Positions 44,435-53,118 of a DNA stretch of 64,000 bases are shown here, one piece after another. Made by a program: the position numbers and the translations under genes. The notes beneath the pieces are model-generated. The model saw nothing but the letters and a program-made list of their open reading frames with translations. It searched no databases and was not told the DNA's origin. Position 1 is the first letter of the stretch. Each line of letters starts with the position of its first letter. This DNA comes from Myxococcota bacterium (lineage in GTDB: Bacteria; Myxococcota; UBA727; JABDBI01): contig JAZKCZ010000002.1 in NCBI GenBank assembly GCA_040387835.1, positions 517,818 through 581,817 on the forward strand, read 5' to 3'.

Positions 44435-44880
44435 CTATGTATGAAGTGATTTAAAAATCTGAGCACCCGAAATTACTAACTCTCTAATCCGTTGAAGCAA
44501 TGAACCTACATCTATGCCGTGCGGATTTCTTGCAAGGAACGGTAAATCATAACAAGTAAACATTGCATCTGTCTGACCCAGGGCACAGATCGCATGATAA
44601 ATCGAAGTTGCCTCATCATAATTCAGATCGGCACATCCCAATTGATCCAAGTAAAGTAAAAGACGAGCAAGCAAGCTATTTAGCTCTTCAGTGCAAGTAC
44701 AACTATGAGTAGGAGAGCCTCCACCTTTCCCCGGCGGTTTACCTCCACCCGGCCCCTTGTCCCCTCTAGGTACCCTCTCCCAACTTGCAAATGTTTATCC
44801 CGATGCGCTGTAATCGGAGTGCCTCCGTAGCAAGTAAAGCTCAGGCAAATTATACTAATTACGAACAATAATTTTTGCAT
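44435..44880 (-). pseudogene. Secreted small protein gene with a frameshift
   Basis: The 5' part (44880 downward) encodes a signal peptide (KLLFVISIICLSFTCYG) and about 25 further residues before running off frame to a stop at 44680. The other frame is open across the same region and gives a glycine-rich linker (GPGGGKPPGKGGG), SCTCTEELNSLLARL and an ordered C-terminal part to a stop at 44435. A one-base shift near 44770-44795, in a G-rich run, would join them into about 145 residues. It could be a pseudogene or a sequence error. No family recognised. Confidence 0.55.
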
Positions 44881-44908
44881 AAAAAAAGCCCCTCTATAAG
44901 AGGAGCCC
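44881..44908 (-). terminator. Rho-independent terminator of the 44933 gene
   Basis: On the minus strand GGGCTCCTCTTATAGAGGGG is followed by CTTTTTTT. The same terminator and about 35 bases of flanking sequence recur after the OTU3 gene at 46272. Confidence 0.85.
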
Positions 44909-44932
44909 TATAAGATCCAGCTGTAAAACTAA

Positions 44933-46147
44933 CTAGAAGCTAGTTGGAACGGTAAACCGATTCAGCAATGCTTTCACGGCCGTTGGTAGTAAATTTGCAT
45001 TATGTCGTTTACCGCCACCTTCTGGACGATGCTGCTTTGCTGCACGTGGTGCCGGTTCATCTGGAGCCGCCGCCCCATTCGGATCGTAGCCATCGCTTGA
45101 ACCGCTGGCATTACCTGCCCCACCACCAGCAGCGCCTGCTCCTCCAGGAGGAGGGGGCGGGTTATGAGGGCCCCGGTAAAAAGAAGGGTAGCAGTCAGTG
45201 TCATTTACTCTAGTTAGGTAAACAAAAAGTTCTTCTCCTTCTTCACCTACCCGATATAGCTCCACCCAACCGCCATCTCGCCATACTAGCACAACTATGA
45301 CCACTCCATGTTGGCTCGCTATCTGCTGCAGGTCGTCTCTTGCAACGTCAGACTCTGGATTGGCTCCTAAAGATATCAAGTTGGAAATTTGATTATTAAC
45401 ATGTAAACCAGGCGCACTTCTGGGGGCTGACCTACGCCGACCGTTAATCAATGTCGCCCCAGAGTCTGGGAGCATTATATTACTTTGACCGCTCGGCTTG
45501 GGCGCAGCTAGCCCCCGAGGGATCATATCCGAAGGCCCAATCAAAGAGTTTGAGGGCATAGATGCTCTTCGACCAACATTTGGCCTAGGCGCACTTCTAG
45601 GGGATATCCTAACACGCGGACCGCGACTCAATAATTTTTGCAATGGAACAATTTGGGTACTTTCATTCCTTAAACCGTTAATCACGTCTTCGTCAAATGA
45701 ATCTAACTTTAAGGCTTTAAGCAAATCCAAAAATTGAACATAATGTAATATAATGAGCGTCTCGTTAGTTTTCTTATCCGTACGACTCTTAATAAAAGCT
45801 AAAATGTCTCGAGCCCTTTTAACCATCACAGCTTGAGCTTCAGTAATCGATTGACCCGACCTCCGCGGGCCGACTATCGCAGAACCTGTCGAATGATAGT
45901 CATTAATTAACAACTGAGCACGTGCAATCGCAGTTTCCGCGTTCCCCAAATCTGCACTGTTTAAAAACCTTAAATTCGCACTCAGATAACTCAATCCATC
46001 TTGAACAAGTCTTAAAGTAGCATCGCTAGAAATAGACTCAGTTGTAGTAATTACTTCAATGGCACAATTAGCCTTTTCGAGGTCAAATTCATCAGCCCAA
46101 GAGAAAGAGGAAATAGCAACAAAAATTATATATTTTACAAAATTCAC
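44933..46147 (-). CDS. Secreted low-complexity protein with NRFTVPTSF tail
   Basis: A 404-residue protein starting at a GTG with AGAGG 7 nt before it. The signal peptide is IIFVAISSFSWA. Residues about 20-170 are helical; residues 180-260 are rich in Arg, Pro and Ser; a Gly/Pro/Ala-rich stretch follows (PPPPPGGAGAAGGG). The part LQQIASQHGVVIVVLVW to VYLTRVNDTDCYP recalls the C-terminal half of OTU folds but has no catalytic His. The last residues LLNRFTVPTSF match the end of the OTU3 protein (LLNRFTAPASF), as does the 3' DNA. Function unknown. Confidence 0.55.
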   Translation of the reverse strand: MNFVKYIIFVAISSFSWADEFDLEKANCAIEVITTTESISSDATLRLVQDGLSYLSANLRFLNSADLGNAETAIARAQLLINDYHSTGSAIVGPRRSGQSITEAQAVMVKRARDILAFIKSRTDKKTNETLIILHYVQFLDLLKALKLDSFDEDVINGLRNESTQIVPLQKLLSRGPRVRISPRSAPRPNVGRRASMPSNSLIGPSDMIPRGLAAPKPSGQSNIMLPDSGATLINGRRRSAPRSAPGLHVNNQISNLISLGANPESDVARDDLQQIASQHGVVIVVLVWRDGGWVELYRVGEEGEELFVYLTRVNDTDCYPSFYRGPHNPPPPPGGAGAAGGGAGNASGSSDGYDPNGAAAPDEPAPRAAKQHRPEGGGKRHNANLLPTAVKALLNRFTVPTSF

Positions 46148-46271
46148 AATGAAACCTCTGATTCTGAATCCCAGCTTAATGCTTCTTCAGAATCCGAATA
46201 AACATACACTTAATACTGGTTCAATGCCGGGATAGTAACATAGTAAAGTTAAAAAGCAAGCAATAGCACAC

Positions 46272-46302
46272 AAAAAAAGCCCCTCTAAACAAGAGGAGCC
46301 CT
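46272..46302 (-). terminator. Rho-independent terminator of the OTU3 gene
   Basis: On the minus strand GGGCTCCTCTTGTTTAGAGG followed by GGCTTTTTTT. It is almost identical to the terminator at 44881, including the downstream-gene tail, so this 3' block was duplicated or exchanged. Confidence 0.85.
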
Positions 46303-46325
46303 ATAAGATCCAGCTGTAAAACTAA

Positions 46326-48137
46326 CTAGAAGCTAGCTGGAGCGGTAAACCGATTCAGCAGTCGAGTGCGCCCTACAAGTGTTTTCACAGATGCGGGAAT
46401 AGCTATTTCCTTCAAGGCACTGGCATAATCATTAGCGCCTGTTGCACGGCGTTGCCCTTCAGTACGATGCTCTTTGGGGTCTCTCTCCTCACCACCACTT
46501 GCCGGCTTGGCATCATTAACCCGCCTGCCCAAAGGAGGACGTGTCCGACCTGAAGTACCAGCACCACCACGGTCATTTTCATCATCATCGTCTCTCCGTG
46601 GACGTGGATGATTAGGATTAGAAGATTCTTGGGCAGGTACATTTAAGACATTTCGACGTCGAGTTAAATGTAATCGGATATAATGGTTAGCAACATCACT
46701 GATCCGAGTATTAACATACCCCAAATAAACATGATTTGCAGCATTCGCTGGTCCGAAAACATTTTCGGTATTTCCTACGAAGATGCCACCTTGAATCGTT
46801 AGCACGTGTACCTGCGTCTGGTTAAGATGAGCCCAAAGAGTAAGTTCCAATTCTGAAGCATATAAATTTGGGCCATTTGCCATTGAATGAACCCAATTGT
46901 TATAGTTAACCCCATTACCCGTAAAAACTCGAGCCAGTGTTTGAGAAGATGGAGTTTGAAAGTCCATAATGTTCATAACTTGCCGCAGAAAATCGGCGCG
47001 AGATATGTTCAGAGAATGGTAGGCACAGTCACCATCGTCCGCGACCCAATTGGATACAACGTCGAATATCTCGCCCCCGATCTGAGCAGTACGGATGGCA
47101 CTGATAGACTCCCTAGCGCTATCTATAACCTCATCCTCTACTTCCGTACGTTCTTGGCCGCGAGCGCGAGAACCACTAGGCTGATTTGATTGATCCAACA
47201 CATAAGCACCTCTCGCAACGATTTGCATTGGCGTCATTCCAGGTACGGTGGAACCCTGTCTGCTTCCAACGACTGAGCCGGCTCTCGCCATGCAATGACT
47301 TTGGGCGCGTCCAATGCGTTGTTGCGCCCCGGCGCTTTCCTCAAACGTAAGGCGAATCAATTTCAAACCCTCAAGCAACCCCTGATTACCAGTAACCGCT
47401 GCGTAATGAGATATGGTACTCCATAATTGATAGGCTGTTTTCAGCGCGTCGATATTTTCAGTATCTTCAGTGTATTTTTTCTGAGAGCGAAGTTCCGCAA
47501 AAATTTCCCCCAGCCAATTGATCAAGTGTTCAGCGATTTCGGACGCGGAACCGTTACTAGGATCCAACTCCAAAGCCTGTTGAGTCCGAAACTCGCTATC
47601 AGCAATAGTATGAAGCACTTTTGCCAATACGCGCCGCCGAAGAACGTTTTTCGCAGCTTTTGATTTTGAGATAGACTTATGGGCATTTAAAAGCACATTC
47701 CATCTCTGATCGGGGGAGGTCTGAGAATCGAAACTCAAGAAAAACCCTGGAGCCATACTCTGCATCAAAGGTCTATTAGCAGTAGCCGCCATCGAAGATT
47801 CAACGAATCTAACAGACCGGGCTCTAGCAGCTAAGGACCTGGCTTCATGCTCACGAGTAAATCGACTGACGAACTCATCCGCGCGCGAAGGATTTCCTTG
47901 CGCTAACCTGCTCAACCGTTGACCCATCTGCAGGATATGAGGCATCTTAATTGGCTTTAGGGAAAACAAATAGTCTCTGTAAAGGGAATAGAGGGCTTCC
48001 AATTCATTTGCAGGACAGTTGCCGTTAGGATATAGATTCTTCAGCAAGCTATACCGCTGGTTAACTTCTTCTGCTGTAACAGCGAAGGAATTTAGAGACG
48101 CTATCAAAACCAAAAACGCAAAAACAATTTTATTCAT
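46326..48137 (-). CDS. Secreted OTU-like cysteine protease (OTU3)
   Basis: A 603-residue protein with a signal peptide (VFAFLVLIASLNSFA). Residues 20-340 are mostly helical. The OTU domain lies at about 355-490: Asp368 and Cys371 in VADDGDCAYHSLNISRADFL, an acidic ELTLWAHLNQTQVHVLT segment, and His485 in ANHYIRLHLTRR. This is the canonical D-G-x-C and H-Y pattern, clearer than in the two OTU genes near position 1-11 kb. The C-terminal 110 residues are disordered and charged, ending LLNRFTAPASF. No Shine-Dalgarno is visible. Ubiquitin cleavage in a host is the family-based inference. Confidence 0.72.
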   Translation of the reverse strand: MNKIVFAFLVLIASLNSFAVTAEEVNQRYSLLKNLYPNGNCPANELEALYSLYRDYLFSLKPIKMPHILQMGQRLSRLAQGNPSRADEFVSRFTREHEARSLAARARSVRFVESSMAATANRPLMQSMAPGFFLSFDSQTSPDQRWNVLLNAHKSISKSKAAKNVLRRRVLAKVLHTIADSEFRTQQALELDPSNGSASEIAEHLINWLGEIFAELRSQKKYTEDTENIDALKTAYQLWSTISHYAAVTGNQGLLEGLKLIRLTFEESAGAQQRIGRAQSHCMARAGSVVGSRQGSTVPGMTPMQIVARGAYVLDQSNQPSGSRARGQERTEVEDEVIDSARESISAIRTAQIGGEIFDVVSNWVADDGDCAYHSLNISRADFLRQVMNIMDFQTPSSQTLARVFTGNGVNYNNWVHSMANGPNLYASELELTLWAHLNQTQVHVLTIQGGIFVGNTENVFGPANAANHVYLGYVNTRISDVANHYIRLHLTRRRNVLNVPAQESSNPNHPRPRRDDDDENDRGGAGTSGRTRPPLGRRVNDAKPASGGEERDPKEHRTEGQRRATGANDYASALKEIAIPASVKTLVGRTRLLNRFTAPASF

Positions 48138-48160
48138 ATAATTTATTTATCTTAAATATT

Positions 48161-48180
48161 AAAAGAGGCCCGAACGGGCC
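48161..48180 (-). terminator. Rho-independent terminator of the 48197 gene
   Basis: On the minus strand GGCCCGTTCGGGCC followed by TCTTTT, between the 48197 stop and the OTU3 start. Confidence 0.82.
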
Positions 48181-48196
48181 ACTTCGTTAGTAAGAG

Positions 48197-49030
48197 TTAT
48201 AGCTCTTGGTTATCACCTGGGTTTGCATCCGCGTCATCATTGTCATCATCACTTGATAGAAGCGCTTCATCGCCATCAACAATGGGGGCAGGAGCTTCGT
48301 CAAACACATTGTCAGGATGACCAGCGGGAGCAGGGCCTTGCGCCGCAGATGCCTGTCGTCTGCTCAATCCACGAACTTGGTCAGTCAAATCCGCCATTTG
48401 TATTCTCACATCATGGATTGCCTCATGGACTGCCACCACGACACGACTGCCCAAGGAAGGCCTTGCTGGTGCTACGTCATCTTCGGCGAAAAAATTAGGT
48501 TGGGCAAAATCAGCACTGTCACGAAACGTAGCAAGAATTCTCTCCGCATTGCGAGCCGTCGCACGATTTTGCGGAGAAAAATCTACGTCCCTCATGACAC
48601 CAGAATATGCTGCATCGGCTGCAAGCATGAACTCTTGGGCTTGAGTTAGGCCGTTGCCAGAACGAAGACCACTGCGAGCGATCATTTCTACATACTCTTC
48701 ATAGGCATCAACCAAATGATCATAGAAAGGCTGAGCGACTTCCAAGCTGGTTGCAGCCTGTAAACTTGCCAAATTTGTCTGCATCGTTTGCAACAACTGA
48801 ACTGCATTTTGACCTGAAAGTTTTCTTACACTCTTCTTCTTACCAGCGCGGGCCGCCTCATCGGTGAATCGAGGATTCACCGGCTTTTTAGGAGGCTGTC
48901 CACCACCGTTTCGGCTCAGTAACGAACCGATCCCCAAAGAAATCGTATTAAACAAAGACGGTGCTTTAAAACCAGCTAAGCTCGAAACCGAAAAAAGAAC
49001 ACACAATACAACTAAATTAAATTTGTTCAT
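48197..49030 (-). CDS. Secreted helical protein with acidic tail
   Basis: A 277-residue protein beginning MNKFNLVVLCVLFSVSSLAG, a signal peptide. GGGAG lies 7 nt before this ATG, so the longer frame upstream is not used. The middle is helical (SLEVAQPFYDHLVDAYEEYV, LTQAQEFMLAADAAY) and resembles in pattern the helical part of the 404-residue protein (SITEAQAVMVKRA). The last 30 residues are very acidic (LLSSDDDNDDADANPGD). Function unknown. Confidence 0.6.
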   Translation of the reverse strand: MNKFNLVVLCVLFSVSSLAGFKAPSLFNTISLGIGSLLSRNGGGQPPKKPVNPRFTDEAARAGKKKSVRKLSGQNAVQLLQTMQTNLASLQAATSLEVAQPFYDHLVDAYEEYVEMIARSGLRSGNGLTQAQEFMLAADAAYSGVMRDVDFSPQNRATARNAERILATFRDSADFAQPNFFAEDDVAPARPSLGSRVVVAVHEAIHDVRIQMADLTDQVRGLSRRQASAAQGPAPAGHPDNVFDEAPAPIVDGDEALLSSDDDNDDADANPGDNQEL

Positions 49031-49061
49031 AAATACTCCCAACCCTTCCCAATTCAACCAA

Positions 49062-49346
49062 TTAACGGACTGTTGCATCCAAAGCAGCCGCCTTAAGTCC
49101 ACGCGAATAAAGCTGCTGCAGCACCACAGCAATTGCCAGCCCCCCGCCAGCAACAATATATGTCACCGAACCAATCGAGTTGCCAGGTTGCACATCTTCA
49201 GCAGGTGTCGCTTCAAGAGCATCCTGTGACGCCGTTGCTTCGTCAACAATATGCTCTCGCAAAGCATCAAGATTGAAAGCAAAAACCGGCGAACCAAAAG
49301 AAACCAAAAAAACTAATACAAAAATAATATTCAATAAAATACGCAT
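49062..49346 (-). CDS. Small secreted protein with one C-terminal membrane helix
   Basis: A 94-residue protein with a signal peptide (IIFVLVFLVSFGSPVFA), a short acidic linker and a hydrophobic helix (SVTYIVAGGGLAIAVVLQQL). GGAG lies upstream of the ATG. It is in the same run of secreted genes. No family recognised. Confidence 0.55.
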   Translation of the reverse strand: MRILLNIIFVLVFLVSFGSPVFAFNLDALREHIVDEATASQDALEATPAEDVQPGNSIGSVTYIVAGGGLAIAVVLQQLYSRGLKAAALDATVR

Positions 49347-49380
49347 TTAAAATCTCCACCAAAAACAGCTTAAGAATAAC

Positions 49381-49830
49381 CTATTCAATCCATCGCAAGA
49401 GACCGGCTGATTTTGGAGAATTTCGAGCTATACGGGCGAACTCTGCATCCAAAATTACTAGTTTCCCCTGGGTAGAGTCGAACCGCTCGTCATTCGTCAA
49501 CATCTCAGCCAACTGAGCGCCATTAGCTACATGGAATGCAACACTCGACTGAATTCCGGCTGGCAATGATTCGAGCCGGTAGCCCTCAGCGTCAAGAAGT
49601 TCCAATTGCTTGTTTAACTCTTTAATGGTCAAAATTTGTTCAGCAATAACAGGTGCATCAGAAGGCATCTCAACTTTGCCATCGTTTACAGGAAGACCCA
49701 ATTGGCCTTCAGACTGAGCATCAGACTGCGCTGCGGCAATAGTTAGCAACTCTGGCGACTGTTTGCCGCCACATCCGACGCAAGCCAAAAAAGAGATTGC
49801 CAATAAAATAGAAAACTTATTCTTCTTCAT
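49381..49830 (-). CDS. Putative lipoprotein
   Basis: A 149-residue protein with a lipoprotein signal: KFSILLAISFLACVGC, where the Cys after the LACVG box would be lipidated. The mature part begins GGKQSPELL and is mostly helical (LTIKELNKQLELLDAEGYRL). AAGGAAC lies before the ATG. The leader resembles that of the 50815 lipoprotein (SGILICIGCG). Function unknown. Confidence 0.65.
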   Translation of the reverse strand: MKKNKFSILLAISFLACVGCGGKQSPELLTIAAAQSDAQSEGQLGLPVNDGKVEMPSDAPVIAEQILTIKELNKQLELLDAEGYRLESLPAGIQSSVAFHVANGAQLAEMLTNDERFDSTQGKLVILDAEFARIARNSPKSAGLLRWIE

Positions 49831-49936
49831 ATGTTGTTCCTTAAAACTATTTTGAGACCTGCTCTATATCAAGATTTAATCGGCTGTCAAACACTAATGC
49901 GCATAGTGTATAAATCAATCGTTAGCGATCAAATAC

Positions 49937-50209
49937 CTAATTAGCCGTGCTACCCGATGAACCGAATCCTAGCGAGCCATATTGAGTGATTAGTATCGTG
50001 GGCGCCAATGTTGGACTTTGTAGGTGTGGCTGCGTGCCTGGCGCTATGACCACTTGCGTTGCGGGCTCCCCACCTTCGTGTGGGTCGACGGCCACCAAGG
50101 AACCGCCTGGTCCTCTCAGATCAGCCAGCCCGTCGGGCAACTCATCAGTCCGATTTTGAGCCAAAACCTGGTTTCCCAGGATTAAAGTCATAAATAGAAG
50201 CACTTTCAT
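49937..50209 (-). CDS. Small secreted protein
   Basis: A 90-residue protein with a signal peptide (VLLFMTLILGNQVLA) and the mature start QNRTDELPDGLADLRG, which resembles SQNRTAAAGDEGL of the truncated gene at 50493. The rest is Gly/Pro/Thr-rich. It begins 3 nt after the stop of the His-rich lipoprotein gene, so the two are translated together. Confidence 0.5.
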   Translation of the reverse strand: MKVLLFMTLILGNQVLAQNRTDELPDGLADLRGPGGSLVAVDPHEGGEPATQVVIAPGTQPHLQSPTLAPTILITQYGSLGFGSSGSTAN

Positions 50210-50212
50210 AGA

Positions 50213-50398
50213 CTAATTATGGCCGTGAGCGTGAGGGTGGTGGTGGTCGTGACCATGCTCTTCGCTATGTTCTTCGTCGTTATGCTTACAGCCAGTATGG
50301 TCGCCGTGAGCGTGCTGATGAGCGATTTGGTCAATTGGCGCCATTTCTCCGCAAGCGGTCAGCATTAATAGGCTTGTGAGGCAAAATAATAGTTTCAT
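50213..50398 (-). CDS. His-rich lipoprotein, probable metal binder
   Basis: A 61-residue protein with a lipobox (LLMLTAC at residue 16). The mature part has about 16 His plus Asp and Glu (QHAHGDHTGCKHNDEE, HGHDHHHPHAHGH), like zinc- or nickel-binding tails. AAGG lies about 9 nt before the ATG. No transporter gene is adjacent, so a metal-buffering or scavenging role is only inferred. Confidence 0.6.
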   Translation of the reverse strand: MKLLFCLTSLLMLTACGEMAPIDQIAHQHAHGDHTGCKHNDEEHSEEHGHDHHHPHAHGHN

Positions 50399-50412
50399 AT
50401 GTTGCCTTATTA

Positions 50413-50578
50413 GCTGGGTAAATCCTGAAGCACAAGAGCTATACGTTTAGGACCTTCTTCCAACTCATCCTGGGTTATACATAATGGGGGCGCTAACACC
50501 AGCATGCCGAAGCGGACGGTGCAATATACGCCGGCATCCCATAGCAGGGTTTGTAGTTTGGATGCTTTGGCAAGCCCT
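50413..50578 (-). pseudogene. 3'-end fragment of the class III aminotransferase gene
   Basis: About 165 bases match 51826-51990, the 3' end of the intact aminotransferase, with close to 90 percent identity by eye (for example CACCAGCATGCC and CGGCATCCCATAGCAGGG are shared). The frame is broken at its 3' end. It is joined on its upstream side to a small secreted gene. Confidence 0.85.
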
Positions 50579-50663
50579 CGTCACCGGCTGCCGCTGTGCG
50601 ATTTTGAGACATTGCCATCGAAGAAATAAGACTTAGTAGGAGAACAAGCTTAAACATGCTCAT
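50493..50663 (-). pseudogene. Small secreted gene whose 3' end was replaced by aminotransferase DNA
   Basis: Starts MSMFKLVLLLSLISSMAMSQ, a signal peptide, with mature NRTAAAGDEGLPKH related to the 49937 protein. After about residue 33 the frame enters the aminotransferase fragment out of register and stops. The junction near 50580 marks a recombination point. It is probably not functional. Confidence 0.55.
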
Positions 50664-50814
50664 TTCATCATAAAAGCTTGGCTCTGGAAATAAACTGACA
50701 TAGTTAAAATAGCAATTTATGATTTCATGCAAACTAAATGCATAAAATTTCTTTTAATTTATCACAATCGAAACTTAGACCCTGGCGGCTAAGTGTAGTT
50801 TATTGTTTATTTTA

Positions 50815-51675
50815 TCAAGGGATTTCACAGATTTTGGTTAGGTTAGCAATATTGGGCATGGGCTTGCACAGCACAGGGAATACTTCGCAGACAACATCGT
50901 GCCCTTCCAGCATATTAGATTCTTCAACTAGACCGGCCGGGTGGTAGCTGGCCTCGTAGAATATATTTCTAACAGCGTCTGCCGACAATATAGTAGCTTC
51001 GAAGTCACCCTTGTTAAACGCTTCACGTGCTTTACCTATCGCAATGTGCATTCTCGCAAATGCTTCTTCCTTTGCCCTAGAAGATATACCCCCTTCTTTA
51101 CTAGCCCTAATTTTTTCCACTATCTCCTCAAGCCGTGAGTAATAGTCATCCGCCACTACAAGTTTTCCGCGAGCCCAAATCTTAAGATATTCTTCATCAT
51201 CTCCGATGGAGTGCAAGAATATTTCCGTAGCAGCATCTATCGCCTCTATGGCAGCTTTGAAATTACGTTTTTTAATTTCTTTACGTGCTTGGCATATCTC
51301 AATTTGCATTCTCGCAGGCACTTCTTTCTTTGCCTTAGAAACCATACCCCTTTCGCTGCTAGAGTTAACTTTTTCAGCCGTCCTTAAAGCGTCTCTGTAA
51401 AGCATCGACAAATCTAAAAGGCTGTAACCCAGCTTTCTTAAAGGCATCTGCGTGATCGCAGCCTGTCGATATTGCCTAAGTTGTTCTTCATCGGCATTAA
51501 TGTCAGTTCGTTCGACCGCCTCAGTTGGCATGGTTGGCTCAGTTGGCACCCCAAAAGGTTCGCCGCTTGACTCCGATGTAGCCGGAAGTGAATCTGGAGT
51601 CACTGCGCCTTTACCGCAACCGATGCAGATTAAGATGCCGGACGTCAAAAGCATGGTGCGAATATTTTTGTTCAT
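50815..51675 (-). CDS. Putative lipoprotein with internal duplication
   Basis: A 286-residue protein with a lipobox (MLLTSGILICIGC). Two similar halves of about 60 residues follow: SKAKKEVPARMQIEICQARK with FKAAIEAIDAA, and SRAKEEAFARMHIAIGKARE with FEATILSADAV. They are helical, like TPR-type hairpins. The ATG at 51675 was chosen to place the lipobox correctly. It is the first gene of the secreted run extending down to 44435. Function unknown. Confidence 0.6.
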   Translation of the reverse strand: MNKNIRTMLLTSGILICIGCGKGAVTPDSLPATSESSGEPFGVPTEPTMPTEAVERTDINADEEQLRQYRQAAITQMPLRKLGYSLLDLSMLYRDALRTAEKVNSSSERGMVSKAKKEVPARMQIEICQARKEIKKRNFKAAIEAIDAATEIFLHSIGDDEEYLKIWARGKLVVADDYYSRLEEIVEKIRASKEGGISSRAKEEAFARMHIAIGKAREAFNKGDFEATILSADAVRNIFYEASYHPAGLVEESNMLEGHDVVCEVFPVLCKPMPNIANLTKICEIP

Positions 51676-51815
51676 AATAGATTTTTCCAAAAGTTAGAGC
51701 ATTAACTACACAACAAGGTTTTCATCTGTCAATAACTATGGGCAGTTATGGCATATCGAAAAATGAAAAGTTATTAAATGTTGACCGTTTCTGGTTCGGT
51801 TGATGATTCGCGGTC

Positions 51816-53102
51816 TTATTCGATATCCGCCAAATCTCTAAGCACAAGAGAGATGCGTTTTAGGCCCTCTTCCAACTCATGCTGGGTTATACATAATGGG
51901 GGCGCTAACACCAGCATGCCAAAACGGACGGTGCAGTATACGCCGGCATCCCATAGCAGGGTTTGTAGTTTGGACGCTTTGGCAAGCTCCGCGCCGGTTG
52001 CTCTGTAGCTGACGAAGTCTTTCAAATCGATGGCAGCTAACAGACCGATGGAGCGAACTTCTGCGATATTGGGATTCGCTTTTTGCATCTTTTCCAATAG
52101 TGATTTGAGCTCTAGGCCTCTTTGGTGGGCATTTTCCAATAAACCTTCGGATTCATAGGCTTCGATCGCTGCATTGGCGACCGCGCAGCAAAAGGGGTGG
52201 GCGTAGTGGGTTAGGCCGCACCAAAGCATTTCGTGTTCGAATTTATTGGCGATGGCATCGCTTACGATCACGCCCGCCAAAGGGGCGTAACCACCGGTTA
52301 AGCCTTTGCCGATAGTAATCATGTCTGGGACAACGCCAAAGTGGTCTACGGCAAACCATTTGCCAGTTCGGCCAAAGCCGCTCATAACTTCATCGGCGAT
52401 GAGCAAAATGCCGAAGCGGTCACAGAGCTCTCGAATGCGTTTCCAATAATCGCGCGGGGGTATAAAAACACCGTTGGCGCCAGTAACACCCTCTAATAGT
52501 ATACAGGCGATGGTTTCAGGGCCTTCGATTTCGATCATCTCTTCTAATAGGCGAACGGTGTCTATCACCTGCCCTGAGCCTCTGGGATAGGGATCAGGAA
52601 AACGGACCACACCTGTGACCGTGTTGTCAAAAGGAATGCGTCTATAGTCACCGCTGTATCCAATCGTGGCCAAAGTCGCGCCATGATAAGATCGATATCG
52701 AGTCATAACCTTGTGCCGGCCAGTGACCAGGCGGGCTATTTTGATGGCATTCTCATTGGCTTCAGCGCCGCCCATGGTGAGAAAGGTTTTATTTAAATCG
52801 CCTGGGGCAATGCGCGCTAGATTTTCACCCAAGCGGGCTTTCTGCTCGTCTAATAGTGCAGGATGTCCAACCTTAGGGTCAGCGCATGCAGCCATCATGG
52901 CTTTTTGAATGCCAGAATGGGCGTGACCTAAGTTGGCATTGAAAATGGCGCTGTTGAAATCCAGCACCGGCTGGCCATCTAGGCTCTTTAGATAGACGCC
53001 TTTTGCTCCGTCTAAGCTAATCGGCTTGGCGGTCGATTGAACGCTCCAGGGGTAAAATAGATGTTTTCGCTGACGGGAGATTAAGGCATCGGCAGGAGTC
53101 AT
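51816..53102 (-). CDS. Class III (PLP-dependent) aminotransferase
   Basis: A 428-residue fold-type I aminotransferase. DFNSAIFNANLGHAHSGIQK opens the fold, RSYHGATLATIGYSGD binds PLP phosphate, LLIADEVMSGFGRTG has the Asp for the ring nitrogen, and ITIGKGLTGGYAPLAGV the Schiff-base Lys. Similar proteins include omega-amino acid:pyruvate and taurine:pyruvate aminotransferases; the substrate is not clear. The ATG at 53102 avoids overlap with the sigma factor gene. Its 3' end is duplicated at 50413. Confidence 0.85.
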   Translation of the reverse strand: MTPADALISRQRKHLFYPWSVQSTAKPISLDGAKGVYLKSLDGQPVLDFNSAIFNANLGHAHSGIQKAMMAACADPKVGHPALLDEQKARLGENLARIAPGDLNKTFLTMGGAEANENAIKIARLVTGRHKVMTRYRSYHGATLATIGYSGDYRRIPFDNTVTGVVRFPDPYPRGSGQVIDTVRLLEEMIEIEGPETIACILLEGVTGANGVFIPPRDYWKRIRELCDRFGILLIADEVMSGFGRTGKWFAVDHFGVVPDMITIGKGLTGGYAPLAGVIVSDAIANKFEHEMLWCGLTHYAHPFCCAVANAAIEAYESEGLLENAHQRGLELKSLLEKMQKANPNIAEVRSIGLLAAIDLKDFVSYRATGAELAKASKLQTLLWDAGVYCTVRFGMLVLAPPLCITQHELEEGLKRISLVLRDLADIE

Positions 53103-53118
53103 GACGTAATTTCTAATC

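Noticed and set aside
45498..45737. Plus-strand frames opposite the 404-residue protein
   Set aside because: Antisense shadows of a real gene with a signal peptide and a terminator.
44933..46147. Calling the 404-residue protein a working OTU protease
   Set aside because: The late segment resembles an OTU fold but no D-G-x-C site and no catalytic His are present.
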